Shown: positions 1-6,355 of the stretch, piece after piece
Layout: every line of letters starts with the position of its first letter
How positions within the stretch are numbered: the stretch's first letter is position 1
DNA from: DASWVC01 sp036401335
GTDB taxonomy: Bacteria > Verrucomicrobiota > Verrucomicrobiia > Chthoniobacterales > JAFAMB01
Reading direction: 5' to 3'
DNA length: 7,769 nucleotides
Assembly (NCBI GenBank): GCA_036401335.1
Contig: DASWVC010000152.1
Coordinates: forward strand, 1 to 7,769
Notes under the pieces: generated by a model
Told to the model about the DNA's origin: nothing
Seen by the model: only the letters and a program-made list of their open reading frames with translations
The model's database searches: none
Translations under genes and position numbers: made by a program

Positions 1-201
1 CTTCACGGCCACCAACCGTGCGCCGGACCCGCCGTCGACCCGCGGCTTTTTCACATGACGCCGCAAGGTGCTGGTCGCCACGCCGTGCCGACAGCAAAAT
101 TCACTGACGCTCAAACCACTGACTCCGCATTCACTCACCAATTGCCGAACTTCTTCGCCGGTTCGGCGCCTTCGACTCGTCGTTTCTGGATCGATGCTCA
201 T
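1..201 (-). CDS. IS66-type TnpA-like protein, N-terminal part (cut by window edge)
   Basis: This is the N-terminal 67 codons of the small accessory protein TnpA (Orf1) of IS66-type elements, a DNA-binding protein with a helix-turn-helix. Reading the minus strand from the ATG at 201-199 gives MSIDPETTSRRRRTGEEVRQ and then a helix-turn-helix at residues about 18-48, containing SGLSVSEFCCRHGVATSTLRR. The pattern SGLSxxxFCxxHGVxxSTLxR is the hallmark of this family, whose members start with a charged stretch and then read GLS..EFCR..GVS..T...W. The frame stays open to base 1, so the gene continues beyond the window. A purine stretch (GGACTGGGA) just before the ATG may be the ribosome binding site. 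tnpB and tnpC would lie further left. Whether the element is complete and active cannot be judged here. Confidence 0.72.
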   Translation of the reverse strand, partial: MSIDPETTSRRRRTGEEVRQLVSECGVSGLSVSEFCCRHGVATSTLRRHVKKPRVDGGSGARLVAVK

Positions 202-240
202 CGTCCCAGTCCAGCATACATGCCTGCACAAGGACTAGAT
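1..240 (-). mobile_element. End of an IS66-type insertion sequence (partial)
   Basis: The first gene-level signal in the window is a TnpA-like reading frame of the IS66 family pointing out of the left edge, so this stretch should be the tnpA-proximal end of such an element. About 40 bases separate the tnpA start (201) from sequence that codes for an oxidoreductase fragment on the other strand, and the element boundary must lie there, roughly 205-265. I could not recognise the usual IS66 terminal repeat beginning GTAAGCG, and the other end lies outside the window, so the exact edge and the 8-base target duplication are not determined. The right limit given is an estimate. Confidence 0.6.
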
Positions 241-1063
241 GGGGTTCACCAGACGCGCCCGAACGACCCGGCGGTCGATGGGGTGATCGTCACGACCGAG
301 ACCACCTTGCACGATGAGGTGATTGGCGGCGCCCTGCTTGCGCACAAGCACGTTTTTTGCGAAAAAGCCCTGGCGCGGACGGCTTCTGCGGCTGAAGAAC
401 TCGCCGGCCAAGCCGATAAGGCCGGTGTCTGCCTTGCCCCGAGTTTATCGCGGGTACACCCGTGCGTTCCGACGGCTGTTGCACGCGGGTTTCCTGGGTG
501 AGGTGATCTCGGCGCGGCTCCGGATCAGTCATGACGGTGCGCGCCGGACCGAAGCCCATCCGGAAGGGTGGCTGACCCCGGCGTTCCTCGGCAAGGCCGG
601 GACCGGGGGCGGGGTGCTGATCGACCTTGGCGCCCATCCTCTGTACGTCGCGGCGCACCTTTTTGGCGAGCCGCTGTCGGTGCGGGCCATGCTGGGTTTC
701 GGCACGGGCCGTGAAGTCGAAGACAACGCCGTCTTCTTGCTCGATTACCCCGGCGGTGTGGCGGTCAGATGCAAGGCATCGTTTGTTGCCCCGTATTCAT
801 TTTCGATTGAGGCATTCGGCAGCCTCGGCCACCTTGCCTACCGCGAGACCCTGGCGGAACGCGCCTACCAGCACAGCCTGCTCAGACGTTGGTCGGAGCT
901 GGACCTCGACATGTCCGAACGGGAACCGTTTGACGTCTGGCTCGAAGCGATCCCCGCAGGGCTGCGTTTTAAAGAGCAAGCGACCCTGGCATGCACGTTG
1001 GCCCGGCTGACCGAACTGGGCTACGCGTCCCACCAAGCCCGGCGCGAGCTGCCGTTCGCATAA
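241..1063 (+). pseudogene. Gfo/Idh/MocA-family oxidoreductase, N-terminally truncated and frameshifted
   Basis: Members are NAD(P)-dependent sugar or inositol dehydrogenases with an N-terminal Rossmann domain and a C-terminal alpha/beta domain. The first part is in frame 1: NDPAVDGVIVTTETTLHDE, then HVFCEKALA, the usual EKP motif with Ala for Pro (Lys codon at 364-366). Homology then moves to frame 2 near a CCCC run (437-440): RVYRGYTRAFRRLLHAGFLGEV, the glycine-rich segment GGGVLIDLGAHPLYV with the conserved His at 635-637, and on to the TAA at 1061-1063. One extra base (or two lost) in 436-441 explains the change. The N-terminal beta-alpha-beta unit with GxGxxG, roughly 60-70 residues, is absent; IS66-type sequence takes its place. 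About 273 residues remain of a typical 330-390. A lone sequencing error could explain the frameshift but not the missing N-terminus. Substrate unknown. Confidence 0.82.
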
Positions 1064-1079
1064 CGGAGACGTGCGCGCA

Positions 1080-3266
1080 TCAGCGCCGGGGCGCTTTCTT
1101 CCGTGCGCCACGACGCGCTTTCTCCTGGCTGCCCGTTACTTGGCGCAGCACGCAAAGGGACCTGTCCGTTACCGTGACCTCAACATCCGCCGCGACCCGT
1201 TTCGGGGTCGGGAGAAACCCTTCGTCGTCCGCGGTGTCGACCAGCACCTCCCAGTTCACGTCCTGATCGCCCGGCAACATAAATTCCACGGGCTCATGGT
1301 GGGCGTTGAACAACAGTAAAAAAGTGTCGTCCTTGATCGGCTCGTTTTTAAATGTGCGTACATCAAGCGTGTCGCCGCTCATGAGCACCCCAACGGTACG
1401 GACAAAGGCAGACTGCCATTCTTCATCGGTCATCTCGGCGCCACCCGGGTTGAACCACATGATGTCCCGGATGCCCGAGCCTCGGATCTGGCGACCCTGA
1501 AAGAACTTGGGCCGGCGGAGGACGGGATGGTCCCGCCGCAAGGCAATGAGGTTGCGGGTGAACTCAAAAAGCCGTTCGTCACGGTCCTCCGGCCGCCAGC
1601 TGAACCAGCTGATTTCGTTGTCCTGACAATAGGCATTGTTGTTACCCTGCTGGGTCCGGCCGAATTCGTCGCCGGCACAAAGCATCGGCACGCCCTGGCT
1701 CAGGAACAAGCTCCCGATGAAGTTGCGTCGTTGCCGCCTGCGCAACGCAAGCACGGCTTCGTCGTCCGTGGGGCCTTCGGCGCCACAATTCCAGGATTGC
1801 TGGTTGTTGTCTCCGTCCTGGTTGTTTTCCCCATTGGCTTCGTTGTGCTTCTCGTTGTAGCTGACCAGGTCGTTGAGGGTAAACCCGTCGTGGGCGGTGA
1901 CGAAGTTGATGCTCGCGTAAGGCCGTTTGCCGGTGGTCTGGTAAAGGTCGGGGCTGCCGGTCAGGCGGTAGCCAAGCTCGCCGATGTGCCCCTCGTCGCC
2001 TTTCCAGTACCGTCGGATGGAGTCGCGGTACTTGCCGTTCCATTCCGACCAGAGCACTGGAAAGTTGCCGACTTGGTAACCGCCTTCGCCCACGTCCCAC
2101 GGTTCGGCGATCAGCTTCACCTGGGAGAGAACGGGGTCCTGGTGGATCACATCGAAAAACGCGGCCAGCTTGGTCACGTCGCGGAATTCGCGTGCGAGCG
2201 TTGAGGCCAGGTCAAAACGAAAGCCATCCACATGCATTTCGAGCACCCAGTAGCGCAGGCTGTCCATTACCAATTGGAGCACCCGGGGATGGACAAGGTT
2301 CAGGGTGTTGCCGGTGCCGGTGTAATCCATGTAATACCGTCGCTGATCGTCAACCAGCCGGTAATAGCTCGGGTTATCGATGCCTTTGAACGAGAGCGTC
2401 GGGCCAAGGTGGTTGCCTTCGGCCGTGTGGTTATAAACCACATCCAGGATCACCTCAATGCCGGCTGCATGCAGGTTCTTCACCATGCGCTTGAACTCGG
2501 GGACTTGGCCCCCCAGCACGCCGCTGCTGGAGTAGGTGCATTCCGGGGCAAAAAAGCCGATGGTGTTGTAGCCCCAATAGTTCGAGAGGCCGCGGTCCTC
2601 CAGGATGCTGTCGTCCACATGCTGGTGCACCGGCAGCAATTCAACCGTGTTGACGCCCAGCCGCTTCAGGTAATTGATGGCAAATTCGCTTCCTACGCCT
2701 GCGTAGGTGCCGCGAATTTCGGCCGGGATCGCGGGGCACAGCTTGGTGAACCCGACGACGTGCACTTCGTAAATGGAAAGGTCCCGCAGGGGACGCTGTG
2801 GGGAGCGGTCGCCCGACCAGTCAAAGGCGGGATCGACGACAACCGATTTCGGCACACACCATGCACTGTCCATGTCATTGCGCGCAAGATCCGCGTCGGG
2901 ATCGTTGAACGGATAACCAAAAGCAGCCTCGTTCCACGTCACCTGGCCGGCAATTGCCTTGGCGTACGGGTCGATGAGCAGCTTGGCCGGGTTGAACCGC
3001 ATCCCTTGCTCCGGCTCATGGGGTCCGTCCACCCGGAAACCATATAGCTGGCCCGGTTTGACGTCCGGCAGGAACACGTGCCAAACTTCATCCGTCTGCT
3101 CCGCCATTGGGATTCGGAGCGACTCGTGGTCCGCGTCCGGGCTGTCAAACAAGCAGAGCTCAACGCCGGTGGCATGCTCGCTGTAGACGGCAAAATTAAC
3201 CCCCTCCGCCATGACGGTGGCACCCAACGGGTAAGGATAACCGAGCCAAGTATTGATTGGATTCAT
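1080..3266 (-). CDS. glgX: Glycogen debranching enzyme GlgX (isoamylase type, GH13)
   Basis: GlgX cleaves alpha-1,6 branch links in glycogen limit dextrins after phosphorylase has shortened the outer chains; it acts in the cytoplasm. The 728-residue protein has an N-terminal CBM48-like beta-sandwich (about 10-105) and a GH13 barrel (about 165-580). Visible landmarks are DVVYNH (275-280), DGFRFD with nucleophile Asp352, AEPWD with acid/base Glu388, and TAHD with Asp460, followed by the debranching-type segment NEKHNEANGENNQDG. A C-terminal beta domain ends near 710. All catalytic residues are present, so it should be active. The start at 3266 gives the usual N-terminus (NTWLGYPYPLGAT), with AAGG about 7 bases upstream as a plausible ribosome binding site. 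The last 18 residues are a Lys/Arg-rich tail (8 basic residues) that is not part of the catalytic fold. No other glg genes are adjacent; the gene 32 bases upstream could share its transcript. Confidence 0.97.
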   Translation of the reverse strand: MNPINTWLGYPYPLGATVMAEGVNFAVYSEHATGVELCLFDSPDADHESLRIPMAEQTDEVWHVFLPDVKPGQLYGFRVDGPHEPEQGMRFNPAKLLIDPYAKAIAGQVTWNEAAFGYPFNDPDADLARNDMDSAWCVPKSVVVDPAFDWSGDRSPQRPLRDLSIYEVHVVGFTKLCPAIPAEIRGTYAGVGSEFAINYLKRLGVNTVELLPVHQHVDDSILEDRGLSNYWGYNTIGFFAPECTYSSSGVLGGQVPEFKRMVKNLHAAGIEVILDVVYNHTAEGNHLGPTLSFKGIDNPSYYRLVDDQRRYYMDYTGTGNTLNLVHPRVLQLVMDSLRYWVLEMHVDGFRFDLASTLAREFRDVTKLAAFFDVIHQDPVLSQVKLIAEPWDVGEGGYQVGNFPVLWSEWNGKYRDSIRRYWKGDEGHIGELGYRLTGSPDLYQTTGKRPYASINFVTAHDGFTLNDLVSYNEKHNEANGENNQDGDNNQQSWNCGAEGPTDDEAVLALRRRQRRNFIGSLFLSQGVPMLCAGDEFGRTQQGNNNAYCQDNEISWFSWRPEDRDERLFEFTRNLIALRRDHPVLRRPKFFQGRQIRGSGIRDIMWFNPGGAEMTDEEWQSAFVRTVGVLMSGDTLDVRTFKNEPIKDDTFLLLFNAHHEPVEFMLPGDQDVNWEVLVDTADDEGFLPTPKRVAADVEVTVTDRSLCVLRQVTGSQEKARRGARKKAPRR
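1082..1102 (+). terminator. Possible weak terminator between converging genes
   Basis: AGCGCC, GG, GGCGCT at 1082-1095 forms a perfect inverted repeat (in practice a 5-base stem with a 4-base loop), followed on the plus strand by TTCTTCC. It sits 19 bases after the stop of the oxidoreductase pseudogene and lies inside the last codons of glgX on the other strand. The stem is short and the T run is interrupted, so this is only a candidate, and it may just reflect the GC-rich codons of the glgX tail. Confidence 0.25.
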
Positions 3267-3298
3267 GCAGATGCCTTTTTGCTCACCGATCCCGCCCC

Positions 3299-3853
3299 TT
3301 ATTTCAACACCTGAAAGCTTTCCATGAACGACCTCACGTCCGGGTCGCGCAGCGCTTCATTTTCGTGCTCGGTCAGTCCTGCCACTTCGTAAACCGCCTG
3401 GTTCGCCTGCACAAAGTCAACCACGATGCTGTAGCTGGTCCCGTGGTATTGGTGACTGCCAGTAGCCCGGTAGGCAGGGAAACCGTCTTTCCGGCGGATT
3501 GGTTCCAGCGTGTGCCGAAACCCCAGGGTCGGCCCGAAATAACGCTTTTCCAACTCCGAGATCGTTTTTTCGTTGAGTTGGAATTTCGGTTTTTGGTCCA
3601 ATTTCACGATTCCAAGAAAGACGTAAGCCGTGGAATCCATGCGGCGAGCACCGATCAGCCCGGTAAGGTCTGCGTCCGGATCATTGGCGTTACCCATCGG
3701 GAGCCAAGGGTTGAGCCGGGGCGGCGCCTCCGGCAGGTTCACCGAACACCGGTAAAGGGACGATTTCCAGAGGACGGCCTGGCTCGTCGGCACGGCCGCC
3801 AGAAGCAGGCTCAGGGTCAAGCCGGCCAGGACTGTTGCTTTGGGGAGGTGCAT
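3299..3853 (-). CDS. Small predicted secreted protein, unknown function
   Basis: I do not recognise a named family. The 184-residue product starts with MHLPK, a hydrophobic run (residues 6-21) and PTSQA before VLWKS, a good signal peptide cut after residue 26, so it is probably periplasmic or surface-exposed. The mature part is a mixed alpha/beta sequence with SSLYRCSVNLPEAPPRLNPW, an Asp-rich segment (NDPDADLTG), and a C-terminal pattern of strand, aN.aYevaGL, then DPDVRSFMESFQVLK. A short strand-rich domain ending in 'F..SF.vl' is common in PsbP/DcrB-like secreted domains, but that comparison is an impression only. The ATG at 3853 is chosen because it places the signal peptide at the N-terminus; it has no clear ribosome binding site. 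A GTG at 3889 in the same frame has GGAAG just before it and would add 12 residues. It lies 32 bases upstream of glgX on the same strand. Confidence 0.7.
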   Translation of the reverse strand: MHLPKATVLAGLTLSLLLAAVPTSQAVLWKSSLYRCSVNLPEAPPRLNPWLPMGNANDPDADLTGLIGARRMDSTAYVFLGIVKLDQKPKFQLNEKTISELEKRYFGPTLGFRHTLEPIRRKDGFPAYRATGSHQYHGTSYSIVVDFVQANQAVYEVAGLTEHENEALRDPDVRSFMESFQVLK

Positions 3854-3974
3854 GGCGCGCACGGTAAACGGGATGAAGGCCTTCGTCACGTTCTTCCACG
3901 GCGTTAACCACCGACCTACCCCGCCGGCAGGGATGGGACGCGACGCCCTACCGAGACCCGCCCCGCCGAGCCTG

Positions 3975-3994
3975 CCCACCCACTACCCTCACCC
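3975..3994 (-). other. G-quadruplex-type motif in the intergenic gap
   Basis: On the minus strand four GGG tracts are separated by loops of 3, 4 and 1 bases (the complementary CCC tracts are at 3975-3977, 3979-3981, 3986-3988 and 3992-3994). This meets the canonical G3 N1-7 pattern. It lies in the 172-base gap between the SDR stop (4026) and the start of the secreted-protein gene (3853), on their coding strand, so it would be present in any transcript reading from one to the other. Further G tracts follow at 3960-3966. No sigma-70-like promoter was convincing in this gap. Confidence 0.5.
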
Positions 3995-4025
3995 GCCGAC
4001 ACGCCGTTACCCCGACAGCTTCCGC

Positions 4026-4775
4026 TCAGCCGGTCCAGCCACCGTCGACAATGTAAGCCTGGCCGGTGGTGAATCCGGATTCATCGCTCGCCAGGTAAAG
4101 CGCCAGGGCCGCAATTTCTTCAGGCTTGCCAAGGCGCCCCATGGGTTGCCGGGCGATGAACGCGGCGTGGACCTCCGCCTCGGTTTTATGCTCAGCGACG
4201 GCCTGCTGGGCAATCCGTTCACCGAGCGACGGCGAGTCGACGGTGCCCGGACAAATCGCGTTGCAGCGGATCCCGGCGCCGACGTAATCTGCGGCAATCG
4301 ACTTGGTCAAACCGATCACCGCCGCCTTGGTCACACCGTAGATGAAGCGGTTGGGAACGCCTTTAATGCTGGAGGCAACCGAGGACATGTTGATGATCGA
4401 GCCGCTTCCCTTTTCCAGCATCGCTGGCAGGAAAGCCCGGACCATCCGAAACATCGACCGGCAGTTCAGCGTCATCGCAAAATCCCACTCCCGCTCGCTG
4501 CACTGCAGCACCGTGCCGGAATGCACGTACCCGGCACAGTTGAACAAGACGTCAACGCCGCCGAGTTCGTGCGCGAGCGCTTCGATGGCCGCCGGGTCCG
4601 TCACATCGAGTTGCCGGCCGATGCAGCCAGGCCGTCCTTCCACCAAATCCCGTTGCAGGTCGGTTGCAATGACCTCCGCGCCCTCCCGTAAAAACCGTTC
4701 CGCCGTGGCTCGCCCAATGCCCTGGCCTGCTGCCGTGACCAGCGCTCGTTTTCCTTTTAGTTTTTGTTCTGTCAT
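4026..4775 (-). CDS. SDR-family dehydrogenase, DHRS6/2-keto-3-deoxy-L-fuconate dehydrogenase-like
   Basis: A classical NAD(H)-dependent short-chain dehydrogenase of 249 residues, a full-length single Rossmann domain in the cytoplasm. Seen in order: TAAGQGIG (14-21) as the dinucleotide glycine motif, with Ala where many SDRs have the first Gly; Asp39 after the second strand, favouring NAD over NADP; FNCAG (78-82); NMSSVASSIKG with catalytic Ser132; Tyr146 and Lys150 in YGVTK; CPGTVDSPS; and a C-terminal TGQAYIVDGGW. The run of matches to human DHRS6/BDH2 as I remember it (DVLFN.AG.VH.GTVL, WDF.M.LN.RSM, IINMSSVASS.KGV, CPGTVD.PSL) is very strong, and Arg143, Arg187 and Arg209 match the arginines proposed there to bind a substrate carboxylate. 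In bacteria this branch includes 2-keto-3-deoxy-L-fuconate dehydrogenase, which fits the adjacent lactonase and dehydratase. The exact substrate is inferred. The ribosome binding site is weak (GAG), so translation may once have been coupled to an upstream gene. Confidence 0.92.
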   Translation of the reverse strand: MTEQKLKGKRALVTAAGQGIGRATAERFLREGAEVIATDLQRDLVEGRPGCIGRQLDVTDPAAIEALAHELGGVDVLFNCAGYVHSGTVLQCSEREWDFAMTLNCRSMFRMVRAFLPAMLEKGSGSIINMSSVASSIKGVPNRFIYGVTKAAVIGLTKSIAADYVGAGIRCNAICPGTVDSPSLGERIAQQAVAEHKTEAEVHAAFIARQPMGRLGKPEEIAALALYLASDESGFTTGQAYIVDGGWTG

Positions 4776-5245
4776 GGCTCAGCGTGGCAATGCCCGCGCT
4801 TTGAGACGCGGGCGTCCCTGATCCGCCTGGCTGCGCCTGAAATCCTCGACGGCCAAATGGATATTTTCGAATCTGCAAGGCCCTGGATAAAAGCTTGGTG
4901 GGTCGAGAAGACGATCTCTCCGGGGACCTTCTCGTAGACATACCGAATCCGGTTGTCCCGACAATACTGCTCGATCGCATCGTGGTACTGGTCCCAACGC
5001 CGACCGAACTGGAGCACGTCAATGTGCCGCTGGTCGAATGGTTTCCATCGGTAACTTGCACAAGTAACCGCTTCCGGAACCCAATACGCTTTGAACCGTT
5101 CCATGCCCAGGCTGTTGAAATGTTTGGTTGCTTCCAGACTTGACACAAGGGCCACGTTGATTCCTTGCTCGCGAAACATCGTCGTGATCTTCTGAAGCTG
5201 CGTCTCCCAGGGGGTGAGTTGATGAATGGGATGCGAATCGGACAT
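4772..5245 (-). pseudogene. Glycosyltransferase-like gene remnant
   Basis: The 157-codon frame carries the middle part of a bacterial glycosyltransferase of the GT1/GT4-like type: INVALVSSLEATKHF (residues 29-43), the segment around WVPEAV (55-60), IDVLQFGRRWDQYHDAIEQY (75-94), YVYEKVPGEIVF (102-113) and AFIQGLADSKISI (118-130). Relatives I recall read 'IDVLQ.GRR...H', 'Yvye', then 'eFi.gLa.sKISicfP.s.THP' and continue for over 100 residues with the nucleotide-sugar binding half. Here the similarity fades at about 4858 and the frame ends after a short unrelated Arg-rich tail, overlapping the SDR start by 4 bases. The N-terminal half is also missing, as the ATG at 5245 lies close before the recognisable part. 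G+C is about 52% over 5221-5340 by hand count, compared with about 68% over 7081-7200. I therefore call a transferred, decayed fragment; family assignment is from memory of the pattern. Confidence 0.6.
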
Positions 5246-5431
5246 GACAGGTGTCGCGTGCATTTTCACGGCAGATCTGTAGAGACCAAAGCAGAACGTC
5301 TTCCAAATGCCATGTAATTGACGGCCATCCGCCAGCGTTGAGGTGAAGCATTTGCAAGTGAGAAGGTCGGCGTCCAAGGTAGGCTTGAGCGCCGGACACG
5401 GTTGCCGCTGACCCCATTGATATCCCCCCTT
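5246..5431. other. Intergenic gap between diverging genes
   Basis: These 186 bases should hold the promoter of the lactonase-dehydratase pair. I looked for -35/-10 pairs on the plus strand (TTGACG, TTGAGC and TTGCCG occur) but none has a matching -10 box at 16-18 bases, and I saw no clear operator palindrome or terminator. The first two thirds share the lower G+C of the glycosyltransferase remnant, so part of the gap may belong to the inserted segment. Confidence 0.4.
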
Positions 5432-6355
5432 ATGCTCCGCACGTTTGGTCCTAACCACGAATTCGAAGCGCACGACGAACGGTTTCTTTTCCTCGCCTTG
5501 GGCAACGCCTGGGTTGAGCGCCTGCACACCGGCATGCTCTGGGCCGAGGGCCCGGTCTACTTCGGGGATGGCGATTACGTGCTGTTCAGCGACATTCCCC
5601 GCAACGCCCTTTACCGTTGGGTGGATGGCCATGCCGGCGTGTTCCGACAACCCTCCAACTTCACCAACGGCAACACACGCGATCGTCAGGGCCGCTTGAT
5701 CAGTTGTCAGCATGGAACGCGCAGCGTCACCCGCACCGAACCGGACGGCTCGGTGACCACCCTGGTCGATCGCTACGAGGGTCACCGGCTTAACTCGCCC
5801 AACGACGCGGTGGTAAAATCCGACGGAACCATTTGGTTCACCGATCCCCCCTATGGGATCCTAAGTGAGTACGAGGGGTTTCCCGCCCCCAGCGAATACG
5901 GGGAGGCGTTCGTCTTCCGCCTGAACGTCGACGCCGGAGAACTCAAGGCCGTGGCCATGGATTTCAACAAACCGAACGGGCTCGCCTTTTCCCCGGATGA
6001 ACGCCTGCTTTACATTGCTGACTCCGGCGAGTCGCACACGCTGAAAGGCGAACACCACCTCCGCGTCTTTGAGGTCACGGCTGCAGGCGGCCTGGAGAAC
6101 GGGCGGGTCTTCGCCGAGGTTTCACCCGGGGTGCCCGACGGGTTGCGTGTGGATGTGCAGGGCAACGTCTGGGTCAGCGCAGCCGACGGCGTGCACTGCT
6201 ACGCCGCGGACGGGTGCCTGCTCGGCAAGATCAAAATTCCCGAACCGGTTGCAAACCTTTGTTTCGGCGGACCCCGACGTAACCGCTTGTTTATCACGGC
6301 CACCAGCTCACTTTACAGCGTGTACGTTGCCGTCCGAGGAACCCAGAAACCGTGA
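5432..6355 (+). CDS. SMP-30/gluconolactonase/LRE family sugar lactone hydrolase
   Basis: A calcium- or zinc-dependent six-bladed beta-propeller that opens sugar lactones (gluconolactone and relatives) to aldonic acids. The 307-residue product matches the common bacterial gluconolactonase pattern from end to end: LHTGMLWAEGPVYFGDG, FSDIPRN, FRQPSNFTNGNTRDRQGRLI, RLNSPNDAVVKSDGTIWFTD, KPNGLAFSPDE and PGVPDGLRVDVQGNVWV. Expected metal ligands are present: Glu39 in WAEGP, Asn124 in NSPND, Asn182 in KPNGL and Asp236 in VPDG, corresponding to the Glu/Asn/Asn/Asp set of regucalcin. There is no signal peptide, so it is cytoplasmic. I chose the ATG at 5432, which leaves the usual short lead before FEAHDERF; a TTG at 5402 would add 10 residues, and neither has a ribosome binding site. 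The stop overlaps the GTG start of the dehydratase (GTGA), so the two are translated as a pair. The lactone substrate is unknown. Confidence 0.94.
   Translation: MLRTFGPNHEFEAHDERFLFLALGNAWVERLHTGMLWAEGPVYFGDGDYVLFSDIPRNALYRWVDGHAGVFRQPSNFTNGNTRDRQGRLISCQHGTRSVTRTEPDGSVTTLVDRYEGHRLNSPNDAVVKSDGTIWFTDPPYGILSEYEGFPAPSEYGEAFVFRLNVDAGELKAVAMDFNKPNGLAFSPDERLLYIADSGESHTLKGEHHLRVFEVTAAGGLENGRVFAEVSPGVPDGLRVDVQGNVWVSAADGVHCYAADGCLLGKIKIPEPVANLCFGGPRRNRLFITATSSLYSVYVAVRGTQKP

Noticed and set aside
323..436. The ATG at 323 as a real start for the oxidoreductase
   Set aside because: The residues from 323 to about 436 in that frame do not resemble the family, while frame 1 carries the matching sequence over the same bases.
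797..1111. Minus-strand frame of 104 codons opposite the oxidoreductase end
   Set aside because: Antisense to clear family sequence and overlapping the end of glgX; no support of its own.
1527..3047. Long open frames on the plus strand across 1527-2204 and 2232-3047
   Set aside because: They lie fully opposite glgX, which has every catalytic motif; their Val/Ala-rich products match nothing and are the usual mirror frames of GC-rich coding DNA.
3257..4691. Plus-strand open frames at 3257-3907 and 3840-4691
   Set aside because: They are antisense to the secreted-protein gene and the SDR, with no domain-like pattern or plausible ribosome binding sites.
5246..5785. Upstream extension of the glycosyltransferase-like frame to 5785 (337 codons in all)
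   Set aside because: The first 110 or so codons are antisense to the lactonase gene and the rest of the extension shows no family similarity; the recognisable part begins after 5245.
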